From contig JAGCVN010000011.1 of NCBI GenBank assembly GCA_017962315.1, positions 1 through 55,861 on the forward strand: a stretch of DNA of 55,861 bases, read 5' to 3'. The notes below the pieces were generated by a model. It was not told where the DNA came from. It ran no database searches and saw only the letters and a list, made by a program, of their open reading frames with translations. This DNA comes from Kiritimatiellia bacterium. Its GTDB lineage: Bacteria; Verrucomicrobiota; Kiritimatiellia; RFP12; UBA1067. Shown here in pieces: positions 32,773 to 41,881 of this stretch. Both the position numbers and the translations under genes were made by a program. Position 1 is the stretch's first letter. The number at the start of each line of letters is the position of its first letter.

Positions 32773-34266
32773 ATGCATCCCAATGCCCAAGTTGAAGCGT
32801 TCATGCAGAACTTCCCCTTCGAGGGGCTTACGTTCGACGACGTGACGCTGGTGACGCGGTACGCGGACTTTCTGCCTGCGGACGCCAACACCTCGACGCG
32901 CTTGACCACGCGGATCACCCTCAACATTCCTTTCGTCAGCGCCGCGATGGATACCGTGACCGAATCCGGCATGGCCATCGAGATGGCCAAGCTGGGTGGT
33001 ATCGGTGTCATCCACAAGAATCTCACGGCGGACGTCCAGGCCGGACAGGTCCGCCGGGTGAAACACTATCTCAACGGTTTGATAGCGAACCCCGTGACCT
33101 TCCATCCGGAGGACAGTCTGTCGTTCATCCGCGCCTACCGGGAGGAACACCATCTCGGTTTCAGCGGGTTCCCGATCATTGACGAGGAAGGCCGCCTCAG
33201 GGGCATCATCACCTCCAGTGACACGCGTTACGCCAAGAAGAGCGCTGTCCGCGCCGACGAGGTGATGACGACCGACTTGATCACCTCCGGTCCGCAGACG
33301 ACGCTTCAGGAAGCCTACGCGATTATGATGGAGCACAAGATCGGCAAGCTTCCGCTCGTCGATGCCGCAGGACGACTCGTCGCGCTCTATTCGTTCACCG
33401 ACGTGCAAGGGCTGATCGAGGATGCCCAACCGCTGTACACACGTGACTCCAAGTACCGTCTGCGCGTTGCTGCGGCGGTCTCTGCAAACGACCACGAGCG
33501 CATGGAACGCCTGGCGGACGCGGAGGTGGATGTCGTCGTGGTGGACAGTGCGCACGGTCACTCCAAGGGGATCCTGGAAATGGTGACGTGGATCACGAAG
33601 CACTTCCCGAACGTGGACGTCATCGGCGGCAACGTCGCAACGAGCGAAGGCGCGCTTGCGCTCGCCAAGGCCGGCGCCCATGCGGTCAAGGTCGGCATCG
33701 GCCCCGGTTCAATCTGCACGACGCGCGTCGTCTGTGGTGTCGGCATCCCGCAGATCACCGCCGTCTACAACGCCGCGAAGGTGCTGGGCGACGAAATCCC
33801 GATTATCGCCGACGGCGGCATCCGCCTTTCCGGCGACGTGCCCAAGGCGCTCGTCGCGGGCGCGAGCACGGTGATGCTCGGCTCGATCCTCGCGGGCACC
33901 GAAGAGAGTCCAGGTGAAAAAATCATCCACGAGGGGCGTCACTACGTCGTCTACCGCGGCATGGGCTCTCTCGCCGCGCTCAAGGCGGGCAAGGGAAGTC
34001 GCCAGCGCTATGGACAGGAAGGTGTCAAGGAGAACGACCTCGTGCCGCAGGGCATCGAGGGTATCGTCCCGATGACGGGGTCTGTCCGCAAGATTATGAC
34101 GCAGTTCTGCGGCGGGCTTGCCGCGACGCTCGGGTATTGCGGTTCCCGCACCATCGCGGAATTGCAGAAGAACGGTTCGTTCTACCGTGTCACGAATGCC
34201 GGTATGCGCGAGGCGCATCCGCATGACGTGAAAATCATCAAGGAGGCACCCAACTACCGTAGTTAA
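32773..34266 (+). CDS. guaB: Inosine-5'-monophosphate dehydrogenase
   Basis: This 497-residue enzyme converts IMP to XMP, the first committed step of GMP synthesis, with NAD as oxidant. Visible parts are the N-terminal barrel start ([18 protein letters not shown]), two CBS domains inserted at about 95-215 ([22 protein letters not shown]), DSAHGHSKG near 258, the catalytic loop [15 protein letters not shown] with Cys near 316, the [10 protein letters not shown] phosphate site, and the YRGMGSLAA and QGIEGIVP flap. ATG at 32773 ([10 protein letters not shown]) is used because AGGAG lies 11 bases upstream; an earlier in-frame codon overlaps gpmI. A strong hairpin follows the stop. Confidence 0.96.
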   Translation: MHPNAQVEAFMQNFPFEGLTFDDVTLVTRYADFLPADANTSTRLTTRITLNIPFVSAAMDTVTESGMAIEMAKLGGIGVIHKNLTADVQAGQVRRVKHYLNGLIANPVTFHPEDSLSFIRAYREEHHLGFSGFPIIDEEGRLRGIITSSDTRYAKKSAVRADEVMTTDLITSGPQTTLQEAYAIMMEHKIGKLPLVDAAGRLVALYSFTDVQGLIEDAQPLYTRDSKYRLRVAAAVSANDHERMERLADAEVDVVVVDSAHGHSKGILEMVTWITKHFPNVDVIGGNVATSEGALALAKAGAHAVKVGIGPGSICTTRVVCGVGIPQITAVYNAAKVLGDEIPIIADGGIRLSGDVPKALVAGASTVMLGSILAGTEESPGEKIIHEGRHYVVYRGMGSLAALKAGKGSRQRYGQEGVKENDLVPQGIEGIVPMTGSVRKIMTQFCGGLAATLGYCGSRTIAELQKNGSFYRVTNAGMREAHPHDVKIIKEAPNYRS

Positions 34267-34293
34267 CGGAGGAATGACGGCGGGTAGCCCGGT

Positions 34294-34323
34294 TCCCCGT
34301 TTCATACGGAAATGAAACGGGGA
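34294..34323. terminator. Terminator after guaB
   Basis: A 12 bp perfect stem (CCCCGTTTCAT paired with ATGAAACGGGG, plus one A-T pair) with a 6-base loop lies 28 bases past the guaB stop. The 3' flank ACAACTTTCTT is only weakly T-rich. Confidence 0.7.
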
Positions 34324-34355
34324 CAACTTTCTTGACCACTTTGTGTAACAATCCG

Positions 34356-34383
34356 TTTGCATGAGGGACAATGAAAGTATAAA
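34356..34383 (+). promoter_or_regulatory. Promoter of the antiporter gene
   Basis: TTTGCA (34356-34361), a 16-base spacer and TATAAA (34378-34383). The C-rich leader of about 48 bases has no Shine-Dalgarno sequence before the ATG. Confidence 0.5.
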
Positions 34384-34437
34384 CAAGCCCCTTCCCGCTA
34401 CCCGCTAACTTCTCGCCACCGCCTACCAACCACTCGC

Positions 34438-36477
34438 ATGGACACACTGACGTTCATCCAGAATATGGCGGTCATCTTGATGGCCGTCGGCTTTGTTTCC
34501 GTCGTCTTCACGCGGTTCGGGTTGCCGCGCGCGATCGGTTACATTCTGGCGGGCGTCCTTCTCGGCCAATATACGCTGGGCGGTTCGCTCATCACGCGGA
34601 ATGCAACCGAGACGATCAACGTACTCGGCCAGATGGGCGTCCTCTTCCTCATGTTCACGTTGGGGTTGGAGTTCAGTCTGCGGAAGTTGAAGGAGGTGGG
34701 AGGCGTCGCCCTCCCGACGGGTATCCTCGACCTTGCCGTCATGGTCTGGGCCGGGCATTTCGTCGGAACGCATTTCCTCGGAATGGGGGACGTCCCCTCG
34801 CTTTTCCTCGGCGCCGCGTTGAGCGACTCCGCGACGACCGTGCTGGCGAAAACCATCGACGAGCTGGGTTGGAAACGGCGACCGTTCACCGGGTACGTCA
34901 TGGGTATCACGATGACGGAGGACATCCTCTGCGTCGGGCTCATCGCCTTGTTGACGGGGGTTGCCCGCAACCACGGGGCGATGGACTGGACGCTTATCGG
35001 ATCCTCACTCGGCGGGTTGTCGCTCTTTCTCATCTGCGTGGTCGTATTCGGCCTTCTCCTCGTTCCCCGTACCGCGAACTGGGTCGGCCGCCTGAAAGAT
35101 GACGAATCCCTGCTGCTCTGCATCCTCGGATTCTGTTTCCTCGTCGCGTTCATCGCGATCAAACTTGATTACGGGGTCGCGCTTGGCGCGTTCTTGGTCG
35201 GTATGATGTGCGCGGAGTCTAACGTTGTGGCGCGGATCTATCGCCAGAGCGTCGCGTTGCGTTCGATGTTCAGCGCGATCTTTTTCGTGACCATCGGCCT
35301 AGTTGTCGATCCCGCGCAGCTCTGGCTCTACAAGGGACAGATCCTCGCCCTCTCCGCGCTGGTGATTCTGGGCAAGACATTGAACTGCACCATCGGATCG
35401 CTCCTGCTCGGACAGCGGTTCAAAGATTCGCTCCAGACGGGGATGAGCATGGCGCAGGTCGGGGAATTCGCCCTGATTATCGCCTTCCTCGGCGTACACC
35501 TGGAAGTCTTCTCCGCGCAATCGATGTTTTATCCCGTGGTCGTCGGCGTTTCGTTGCTGACCACGATGCTCAATTCCATCCTGATCCGCCTTTCCGACCC
35601 GCTTGCGGATTTCGTCGAGGCTCGGATGCCCTCCCGTTGGAAGGCGGGTATCCAGACGTACGGGAACTGGGTGGCGCGGTTCCGCACGCAGCGCGACTCC
35701 GGGAAGAACCGTTCGGAGATCCGGTTCGATTTTATTCTGCTCGCGATTCTGCTCGCTATCGAAATCGCCATTTTTGTCACGGCGGGAATGTTGAAAGACG
35801 CCGCCTTCCTGAAAATGTTGCCGAAAGATTTCCACGGCCATGAACAGGTCCTGCTCTGGATGGCGGCGCTCTTCCTGACGACGCCCTGCTCCATCTTCTA
35901 TTTCCACCGCTCGAATACGCTGGGGGAACGGATCGGGGATTTCCTGATTCCGGAAAAGGCGCGCGACACCAGCTGGGCGCAGGCGTTCAAACGCCTCGTG
36001 ACGGTTGTCGTCGTCTGTATCTCGCTCGCCGTCCTGTTTATTGTGGCGACCATGTTCAGTAACACCCTGCTTCCCGAAAACCAGTTCGAGAAGTGGCTGG
36101 TGTTGATTTTCATCGCGGTTCTCGGTATCGTCGGTTGGACCCGCTTCCGCCACATGGGCGGCGAGGCGCTGGAGACGTTGCGCGAGGTCGTCTCGCGGGA
36201 AGGCGACGCGGATTCCGGAGAATCGGCTGCCGATCTGCTGGACATCCATACGGAACGCCTGACCGTGCCCGCCGGCGCGTCGGTATGCGGTAAATCCCTC
36301 CGCGAACTCAATCTCCGTGCGACGACCGGCGCGAGCGTGATCGGCATCGACCGGCGCGGACATTCAACGGTCAATCCGACGGCGGACGAGAAACTGCTTC
36401 CCGGCGACCGCGTCCTCCTCCTCGGCGACGACGAACAACTCGCCGCCGCACGCCGGCTGATTGCCACCGTCGGATAA
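34438..36477 (+). CDS. CPA2-family (Kef-type) cation/proton antiporter with RCK_C domain
   Basis: This 679-residue inner-membrane transporter has about 12 helices in residues 5-395 forming the CPA2 exchanger, with the typical GYILAGVLLG, FTLGLEFS, LGAALSDSATTVL, and GMSMAQVGEFALII segments. A second membrane part of about three or four helices follows (about 430-575). The C-terminus (about 600-679) is a TrkA-C/RCK_C domain: LTVPAGASVCGKSLRELNLR...ADEKLLPGDRVLLLG. There is no TrkA-N nucleotide-binding domain, so gating is not through NAD. The substrate is K+ or Na+ by family analogy. It has its own promoter and lies 20 bases upstream of the GH78 gene, so partial co-transcription is possible. 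Confidence 0.88.
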   Translation: MDTLTFIQNMAVILMAVGFVSVVFTRFGLPRAIGYILAGVLLGQYTLGGSLITRNATETINVLGQMGVLFLMFTLGLEFSLRKLKEVGGVALPTGILDLAVMVWAGHFVGTHFLGMGDVPSLFLGAALSDSATTVLAKTIDELGWKRRPFTGYVMGITMTEDILCVGLIALLTGVARNHGAMDWTLIGSSLGGLSLFLICVVVFGLLLVPRTANWVGRLKDDESLLLCILGFCFLVAFIAIKLDYGVALGAFLVGMMCAESNVVARIYRQSVALRSMFSAIFFVTIGLVVDPAQLWLYKGQILALSALVILGKTLNCTIGSLLLGQRFKDSLQTGMSMAQVGEFALIIAFLGVHLEVFSAQSMFYPVVVGVSLLTTMLNSILIRLSDPLADFVEARMPSRWKAGIQTYGNWVARFRTQRDSGKNRSEIRFDFILLAILLAIEIAIFVTAGMLKDAAFLKMLPKDFHGHEQVLLWMAALFLTTPCSIFYFHRSNTLGERIGDFLIPEKARDTSWAQAFKRLVTVVVVCISLAVLFIVATMFSNTLLPENQFEKWLVLIFIAVLGIVGWTRFRHMGGEALETLREVVSREGDADSGESAADLLDIHTERLTVPAGASVCGKSLRELNLRATTGASVIGIDRRGHSTVNPTADEKLLPGDRVLLLGDDEQLAAARRLIATVG

Positions 36478-36497
36478 CTTGCGGGAAAGGTGTTTGT

Positions 36498-38978
36498 ATG
36501 AAGAAGATGTTGTCGTTTCCGATGTTTGCGTTTTTCGTCGTTTCCGTGGGCTTGGCCTCGGAATTCCGCTTTATCGCGGTTCCCGGAACGATACCGAACG
36601 GCGGTAGCGGTGTCTGCGACACGGCGACATTCGTCAAGGTTGTTGACATCGGCAAACCGGTGGAGAAAGCCGTATGGACGGTTTCCGGGCTCGGCGTGTT
36701 CCGGACTTGGCTGAATGGCGACGAGGTGGGGTCGGACGATTTCCTGAAGCCCGGGTTCACGCACGTACGCAAACGCCGCCACTCGTTTTCCTACGATGTC
36801 TCCGGCCTACTGAAAAACGGAAGGAATGTCCTCTCGGCGGAAGTCTCGACGGGGTGGTGGCGCGACGGCATCGTGGGCGGCAGAAGAGGTGTGAAGTCCG
36901 GTTTCGGCGGAAAATTTGAAATCACGTACAAAGACGGCACAAAGGATATTGTGCAGACGGACGAGAGCTGGAGAGCCGCATACACCAATCCCGTCGTCCA
37001 TGCCGAAATCTATTGGGGCGAGAAGTTCGACGCGCGTGTAGAACCGGCGTGGCGCGTGTCGGACGCAACCGGCTGGTCTGCGGCGAAGGTGTCGGACGAC
37101 TTCAAGGGCGAAGTCACGCCCGTCGAAGGCAGGACGATCAAGGTGCGGCGCGATCTTGCGCTGTCTCCCGTCTCGGTTTACGCCTGGCGGGGCGCGGAAG
37201 GCGCGACGCCCAAAGCGTTCGGCAAGGCCAAGGTCGTCAGGCGCTGGAAGCCGGGGGAGTGTTGCGCGCTCGACAAGGGCGAGACACTTGTCGTCGATTT
37301 CGGACAGAACGCCGCCGGAGTGCCTGAGTTCGTTGCACAAGCGGCAGAGGGGACGGTTTTGAACGCCCGTCCGGCGGAGATGTTGAACGATGCCTGCGGC
37401 GAGAAATCCAGAGGAAATGACGGACCGGCGGGGAGCGCCTATTTCGCCAACTACAGGGTCGCCCGCTCCACGATGACCTACGTGTTCGCGGGCAAGGGAG
37501 AGGAAACGTACAGGCCCTCCTTCACATTCTTCGGGGGACGCTATTTCTCGTTCACGGCAAGTGCAAAGGTGGCGTTCGTGTCCATCAGGTTCCTTCCGGT
37601 CATGTCGATCGCGCCAGAGGACGAGACAGGACGCTTGGAAACCGGGCGCGCGGATCTCAACAGGCTCATCTCGAACTGTGTGTGGGGAATGCGCTCCAAC
37701 TATCTTTCCGTCCCGACCGACTGCCCGCAGCGCAATGAGCGCTGGGGATGGACCGGCGACGCACAGGTGTTCGTCGGGGCGGCTGTCTATGCGGCGAACG
37801 TGTACGGTTTTCTCTCGAAATGGATGACGGACATGCGCGATTCCCAGGCGGGACCGGGATCGAAATATCCGGGAATGTTCCCGAAAATCGCCCCCGGAGA
37901 CTTCGGCGGCAGACTGATCGGCTGGGCGGATGCGGGAGTCGTCGTTCCGTACACGCTTTGGCAACAGTTCGGGAACGATGCGGTGGTAAAGGTGAACTGG
38001 GACGCCATGATGCGTTACATGGGGCATCTCGACAAGACGGACTGGACGACGCCGGAGGGCGAGCGGCAGTGTGCGGACTGGCTGTCGCCGTCCATGTACG
38101 AAGGCCATCGGCGCGGGTGGGGTGCGCGCTTTTCAAAGAATCCGTTCTGGGACGGCGAGACGAAGGCGGACGAACAGCAGTACTGGGATATGCTGGGTGC
38201 CTGCCACCACATCCGGGATCTTCGGATGATGCGCGATATGGCGCGGGCGATCGGCAAGGAGAAAGAGGCGGAGGCGTTCGCGAAACGCGAGGCGCGGGCC
38301 GTCGCCCGTTACCGCGACCTGTTCCTCGATTATCGGGGGCGCCTTGCGGAACGCTACCGCAGTATGCAGACACCGAACCTCTTCCCTCTCATGTTGAAGC
38401 TGTTCCCGTCGAAGGCGGCGGAGGACGCCGCGAAGGCGGATCTCGTGGCAAGCCTTGAGCGGGACGGCTTCCGCGTGGGGACGGGATTCCTCGGGACGCC
38501 GATTCTCCTCGATGTCCTTTCAGACGTCGTTGGTGATCCGGCACTTGCCTATTCAGTCCTCCTCCAGCACGAATGCCCCGGATGGCTGTATTCCGTCGAT
38601 CAGGGCGCGACGACGATCTGGGAACGCTGGAACGGGTACACGAAAAAGGATGGGTTCGGCCCGCCCGAAATGAACAGTTTCAACCATTATGCGAGCGGGG
38701 CTGTTCTGGGGTGGATGTACCGCACGATGGCGGGGATACGTCCGGGGAAGGATGGCGGCTACCGTAGGTTTACGCTGGCTCCGAAACCAGACCGCCGCGT
38801 GGAATGGGTCAAGGCGGAGTATAAATCCGGGCAGGGGCTTGTCAAGAGTTCGTGGCGTTACGTCGGCGAAAAGTGCCTTTGGCATTTCGAAGTGCCGCAA
38901 GGGACTGTGGCGACTGTTTCCCGAAACGGCACAGAGAAGGATTTCCCCGCGGGAAAGTATGACATGGAAATCCCGTAA
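36498..38978 (+). CDS. Secreted alpha-L-rhamnosidase, GH78
   Basis: This 826-residue exported enzyme has a signal peptide (MKKMLSFPMFAFFVVSVGLAS). Beta-sandwich domains come first, among them the rhamnosidase N-domain (about 60-170, VFRTWLNGDEVGSDDFLKPGFTH...LLKNGRNVLSAEVSTGWW). The (alpha/alpha)6 catalytic barrel spans about 375-735, with the signature DCPQRNERWGWTGDAQVF near 408 containing the general acid Glu (the usual preceding Asp is Asn), and GPPEMNSFNHYASGAV near 725. A C-terminal beta domain closes the protein. It cleaves terminal alpha-L-rhamnose from pectins, glycosides or host glycans. An AAAGG site precedes ATG at 36498. Confidence 0.93.
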   Translation: MKKMLSFPMFAFFVVSVGLASEFRFIAVPGTIPNGGSGVCDTATFVKVVDIGKPVEKAVWTVSGLGVFRTWLNGDEVGSDDFLKPGFTHVRKRRHSFSYDVSGLLKNGRNVLSAEVSTGWWRDGIVGGRRGVKSGFGGKFEITYKDGTKDIVQTDESWRAAYTNPVVHAEIYWGEKFDARVEPAWRVSDATGWSAAKVSDDFKGEVTPVEGRTIKVRRDLALSPVSVYAWRGAEGATPKAFGKAKVVRRWKPGECCALDKGETLVVDFGQNAAGVPEFVAQAAEGTVLNARPAEMLNDACGEKSRGNDGPAGSAYFANYRVARSTMTYVFAGKGEETYRPSFTFFGGRYFSFTASAKVAFVSIRFLPVMSIAPEDETGRLETGRADLNRLISNCVWGMRSNYLSVPTDCPQRNERWGWTGDAQVFVGAAVYAANVYGFLSKWMTDMRDSQAGPGSKYPGMFPKIAPGDFGGRLIGWADAGVVVPYTLWQQFGNDAVVKVNWDAMMRYMGHLDKTDWTTPEGERQCADWLSPSMYEGHRRGWGARFSKNPFWDGETKADEQQYWDMLGACHHIRDLRMMRDMARAIGKEKEAEAFAKREARAVARYRDLFLDYRGRLAERYRSMQTPNLFPLMLKLFPSKAAEDAAKADLVASLERDGFRVGTGFLGTPILLDVLSDVVGDPALAYSVLLQHECPGWLYSVDQGATTIWERWNGYTKKDGFGPPEMNSFNHYASGAVLGWMYRTMAGIRPGKDGGYRRFTLAPKPDRRVEWVKAEYKSGQGLVKSSWRYVGEKCLWHFEVPQGTVATVSRNGTEKDFPAGKYDMEIP

Positions 38979-39066
38979 ACGGGACGAGTCCCCCACCCTG
39001 CTGTGCGCATCCGACCACCAGGGGGTTTCGAGAAGTCCGACCGTTCCTTGCGAAGGAAGGGGAAGA

Positions 39067-39978
39067 CTACCGGGATAATTCTTCTTTCACCACGTTGTAG
39101 TAGGCGGCAGGATCGGTCTTCGTGGATTCGTGTACATGAATCGGATTACGCGCCTCGCGAACGTCGGCGATTCCCCAGAAGATGCAGTCGCACGTATCGT
39201 CGTACGTCCCGATCACGGCGTATTCCTTCGCACCGAGACACCATTTTACACGGTCGCGCCATACTTTCGCGTCGATACGTTTCCAGTCGTTCGGCGGAAC
39301 GCCGGCGTTCGGCGCGACAAACCGGGCGAGATCTGTGCTGCCTGCGGATTTGTTTCGGTACCCCCAGCCGTCGGACGGTGTCGGCACGATCGGATCATTG
39401 ACTTGACAGGTACCGATTCGGAACTTGGCGAGCCAGCATTTTTCCGTTTCTGGCGTCTCGGCGAAGTGCTTGGCAAAGTCCTTTCCGGGCAGGAAGATCG
39501 TCAGCATGGGGCGGTCGTCCCCGAACCCGTATCTCCGGTAGTGTCTATCCTGCGCGAAGGTCTCCCAGACAAGTTTCGCCTTTTCATTCCAGTATTTCAT
39601 CGTATGGGCGCGGGTGTTTCCCATAAAGAGGAAATACTGCATATCCAGTTCCGCAGCTGCCTTTACGACGTTCTCCAGCATCGGCCAGTGGTGCGTCCGG
39701 AATTGATCCCATTGCGAGGGATTGGTGAAATCGACGCCCACGACGTTGATCCCGGCCTCTTTGATCTTGCGCATCATGTCGCGGGCGAAGTCGTAGTTGC
39801 GGTAGTCGTGGCGCGAATCCCAGCCGCCGTTCGCGAGGAATTTCGTGCCTTTATCCGCTGAATGGCAGCACACCATGATGTACGTGACGGGAACCGGCTT
39901 TTGTCTCGTTTCGGCGGCCGTCGCGAATCCGGCGAAACACAGCGTCGCCGTCGCAATCATCCGGATACCAGGGGTCAT
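39067..39978 (-). CDS. Secreted TIM-barrel protein, glycoside-hydrolase-like
   Basis: This 303-residue exported protein has a signal peptide ending near GFATAAE. The body looks like one alpha/beta barrel: VTYIMVCCHSADKG, MMRKIKEAGINVVGVDFTN, VVKAAAELDMQYFLFMGN, DDRPMLTIFLPG and KEYAVIGTYDDTCD. The DFTN and TYDD acidic motifs could be catalytic. The plan recalls GH71/GH99-type proteins that act on glucans or mannans, but the match is by general pattern only. A terminator separates it from alaS upstream. ATG at 39978 has an AAGGA site. It converges on the GH78 gene across 88 bases. Confidence 0.55.
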   Translation of the reverse strand: MTPGIRMIATATLCFAGFATAAETRQKPVPVTYIMVCCHSADKGTKFLANGGWDSRHDYRNYDFARDMMRKIKEAGINVVGVDFTNPSQWDQFRTHHWPMLENVVKAAAELDMQYFLFMGNTRAHTMKYWNEKAKLVWETFAQDRHYRRYGFGDDRPMLTIFLPGKDFAKHFAETPETEKCWLAKFRIGTCQVNDPIVPTPSDGWGYRNKSAGSTDLARFVAPNAGVPPNDWKRIDAKVWRDRVKWCLGAKEYAVIGTYDDTCDCIFWGIADVREARNPIHVHESTKTDPAAYYNVVKEELSR

Positions 39979-40010
39979 ACGTTTCCTTGCGGCAGGGGGC
40001 GGTCAACGGG

Positions 40011-40042
40011 AAAAGAACGGCGGCCATTGATTGCCGCCGTTC
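40011..40042 (-). terminator. Rho-independent terminator of pgi-alaS
   Basis: On the minus strand a perfect 10 bp stem (GAACGGCGGC/GCCGCCGTTC) with an 8-base loop is followed by TTTT, 20 bases after the alaS stop codon. Confidence 0.88.
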
Positions 40043-40062
40043 CCCCCGTCACGCACCATGTG

Positions 40063-41859
40063 CTACTTCATGTTTCCGATAACGGCCTTGATGCGCCGGA
40101 CACCGGCGGAGGAGGACTGTTCCTTGAGGATTTTAAATCCGCCCAGCTCCGAGGTGTTCTGCACGTGGGGGCCTCCGCAGACTTCTTTCGAGAAGTCGCC
40201 GATGGTGTACATCGAAACCTGTTCGCCGTATTTCGCGGTGAAGAGCGCGGTCGCACCTTCCGCCTTCGCCGCCTCCAGCGTGGTCATCGTCTTGACGACG
40301 GGAACCGCCTTCTTGATCTGCTCGTTCACGAGGTCTTCAACCTGCTGGATCTGTTCCGGCGTCATCTTTTCCGGCCAGGTGAAGTCGAAACGCAGACGTT
40401 CCGCCGTGATGTTCGACCCCTTCTGCAGCGCGGTCGGCCCGAGCACCTTGTGCAGCGCGGCATGGAGGAGGTGCGTCGCGGTATGCATCCGCGTGATGAC
40501 CTCGCTGTGGTCGGCGAGACCTCCGTGGAACGTCCCGGCGTTCTGCTTGCTGAGTTCCTGGTGCTTGTTGAAAGCCGCCTCGTACCCTTCGCGGTCGACA
40601 GTCATGCCTTGTTCCGTCGCCAATTCGACGGTGAACTCCAGCGGGAATCCGTAAGTGTCGTAGAGCTTGAACGCGGTCTTGCCGCTGATCTGGGTCTGGC
40701 CGTGTTCCTTCATCACGGAGGCGATTTTGTTGAACTCGCGTTCGCCCTGTTCCAGAGTCTTTTCAAAACGGGCGACCTCGTCACGCAGTTCGCGCAGGAC
40801 GGTCTCGCGGTTCTGCTCCAGTTCGGGGTAGACGTGGCGGTATTCGCCGATGACGACTTCCGCGATGGCCTCGCAATAACCGGGTTTGAGGGCGAGCATT
40901 TTCGCGTAACGGACGGAACGGCGGATAAGGCGGCGCAGCACGTAGTTCGCGCCGAGGTTGCCGGGTTTGACGCTCTGTTTCGGATCGCCGAGGATGAACA
41001 CGCTCGTGCGCAGATGGTCGGCGATGATGCGTTCGGCTTTCGTCCGGGATTCCGCCTCAAGGTTTTCGGCAGTGGCCAGTTCGCGGATCTTCGCGATGAT
41101 CGGGGTGAACAGTTCGGTTTCAAAGACGGTCGGATACCCGTTCATCATGCAGATGGTACGCTCGACCCCCATGCCGGTGTCGACGTTGTGGCGGCCAAGC
41201 GGTTCGTACCGGCCGTCCTCCGTCTTGTTGTACTGCATGAAGACGTCGTTCCAGATTTCGATGTACTTGCCGCAGTGGCATCCGGGGCGGCAGTGCTCGG
41301 AACATTTCTCCTTGCCGGTGTCGATAAACATCTCCGTGTCCGGCCCGCAGGGACCGGTCTGTCCGGCGGGTCCCCACCAGTTGTCCTCGCGGGGAGAGGG
41401 GAAGATGTGGTCGTCGGCGATGCCGAGCGACTTCCAGATTGCGATCGCCTCGTCGTCGCGGGGAATCCCCTCCTCGCCGGCGAAAACCGTGACGTTGATC
41501 TGCTCCGGCTTGAACCCCAGCTCTTTCGTCAGAAATTCGAACGACCAGGCGATCGCCTCCTTCTTGAAGTAGTCGTTGAGCGACCAGTTTCCGAGCATTT
41601 CAAAGAAAGTGAGGTGCGCGGGGTCGCCGACGGCATCGATGTCGCCCGTGCGGACACACTTCTGGACATCGGTCAGACGCGTCCCCGCAGGGTGCTTCTG
41701 TCCGAGCAGATAAGGCACCAGCGGGTGCATCCCGGCGGTGGTGAAAAGGACGGTCGGGTCGTTTTCCGGAATGACGGAGGCGCCCGAGATGATGGTGTGT
41801 CCTTTGGATTCAAAGAAACGCAGGTATTTTTCGCGGAGTTCGTTTGCGGTCAGTTTCAT
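40063..41859 (-). CDS. alaS: Alanyl-tRNA synthetase lacking the C-terminal C-Ala domain
   Basis: This 598-residue enzyme charges tRNA-Ala. The class II core is complete (FESKGHTIISGASVIP, MFIDTG, the RHNVDTGMGVERT loop), as is the editing domain, with its zinc ligands HTATH near 455 and CGGPH near 567. A Cys-rich insertion (CSEHCRPGCHCGKY, near 185) sits in the core. The chain ends at VIGNMK just after the editing domain, so the coiled coil and C-Ala domain of typical 870-residue enzymes are absent. The DNA shows a normal stop and terminator, not a frameshift. Shortened AlaRS forms occur in some other lineages, as I recall. It follows pgi by 22 bases. Confidence 0.93.
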   Translation of the reverse strand: MKLTANELREKYLRFFESKGHTIISGASVIPENDPTVLFTTAGMHPLVPYLLGQKHPAGTRLTDVQKCVRTGDIDAVGDPAHLTFFEMLGNWSLNDYFKKEAIAWSFEFLTKELGFKPEQINVTVFAGEEGIPRDDEAIAIWKSLGIADDHIFPSPREDNWWGPAGQTGPCGPDTEMFIDTGKEKCSEHCRPGCHCGKYIEIWNDVFMQYNKTEDGRYEPLGRHNVDTGMGVERTICMMNGYPTVFETELFTPIIAKIRELATAENLEAESRTKAERIIADHLRTSVFILGDPKQSVKPGNLGANYVLRRLIRRSVRYAKMLALKPGYCEAIAEVVIGEYRHVYPELEQNRETVLRELRDEVARFEKTLEQGEREFNKIASVMKEHGQTQISGKTAFKLYDTYGFPLEFTVELATEQGMTVDREGYEAAFNKHQELSKQNAGTFHGGLADHSEVITRMHTATHLLHAALHKVLGPTALQKGSNITAERLRFDFTWPEKMTPEQIQQVEDLVNEQIKKAVPVVKTMTTLEAAKAEGATALFTAKYGEQVSMYTIGDFSKEVCGGPHVQNTSELGGFKILKEQSSSAGVRRIKAVIGNMK

Positions 41860-41881
41860 GGCAGATTCATTCCTTTCCGGC

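Noticed and set aside
39040..39062. Inverted repeat TTCCTT-GCG-AAGGAA between the GH78 and TIM-barrel genes as a terminator
   Set aside because: The stem is only 6 bp, AT-rich at the ends and has no T tract on either strand; left unannotated.
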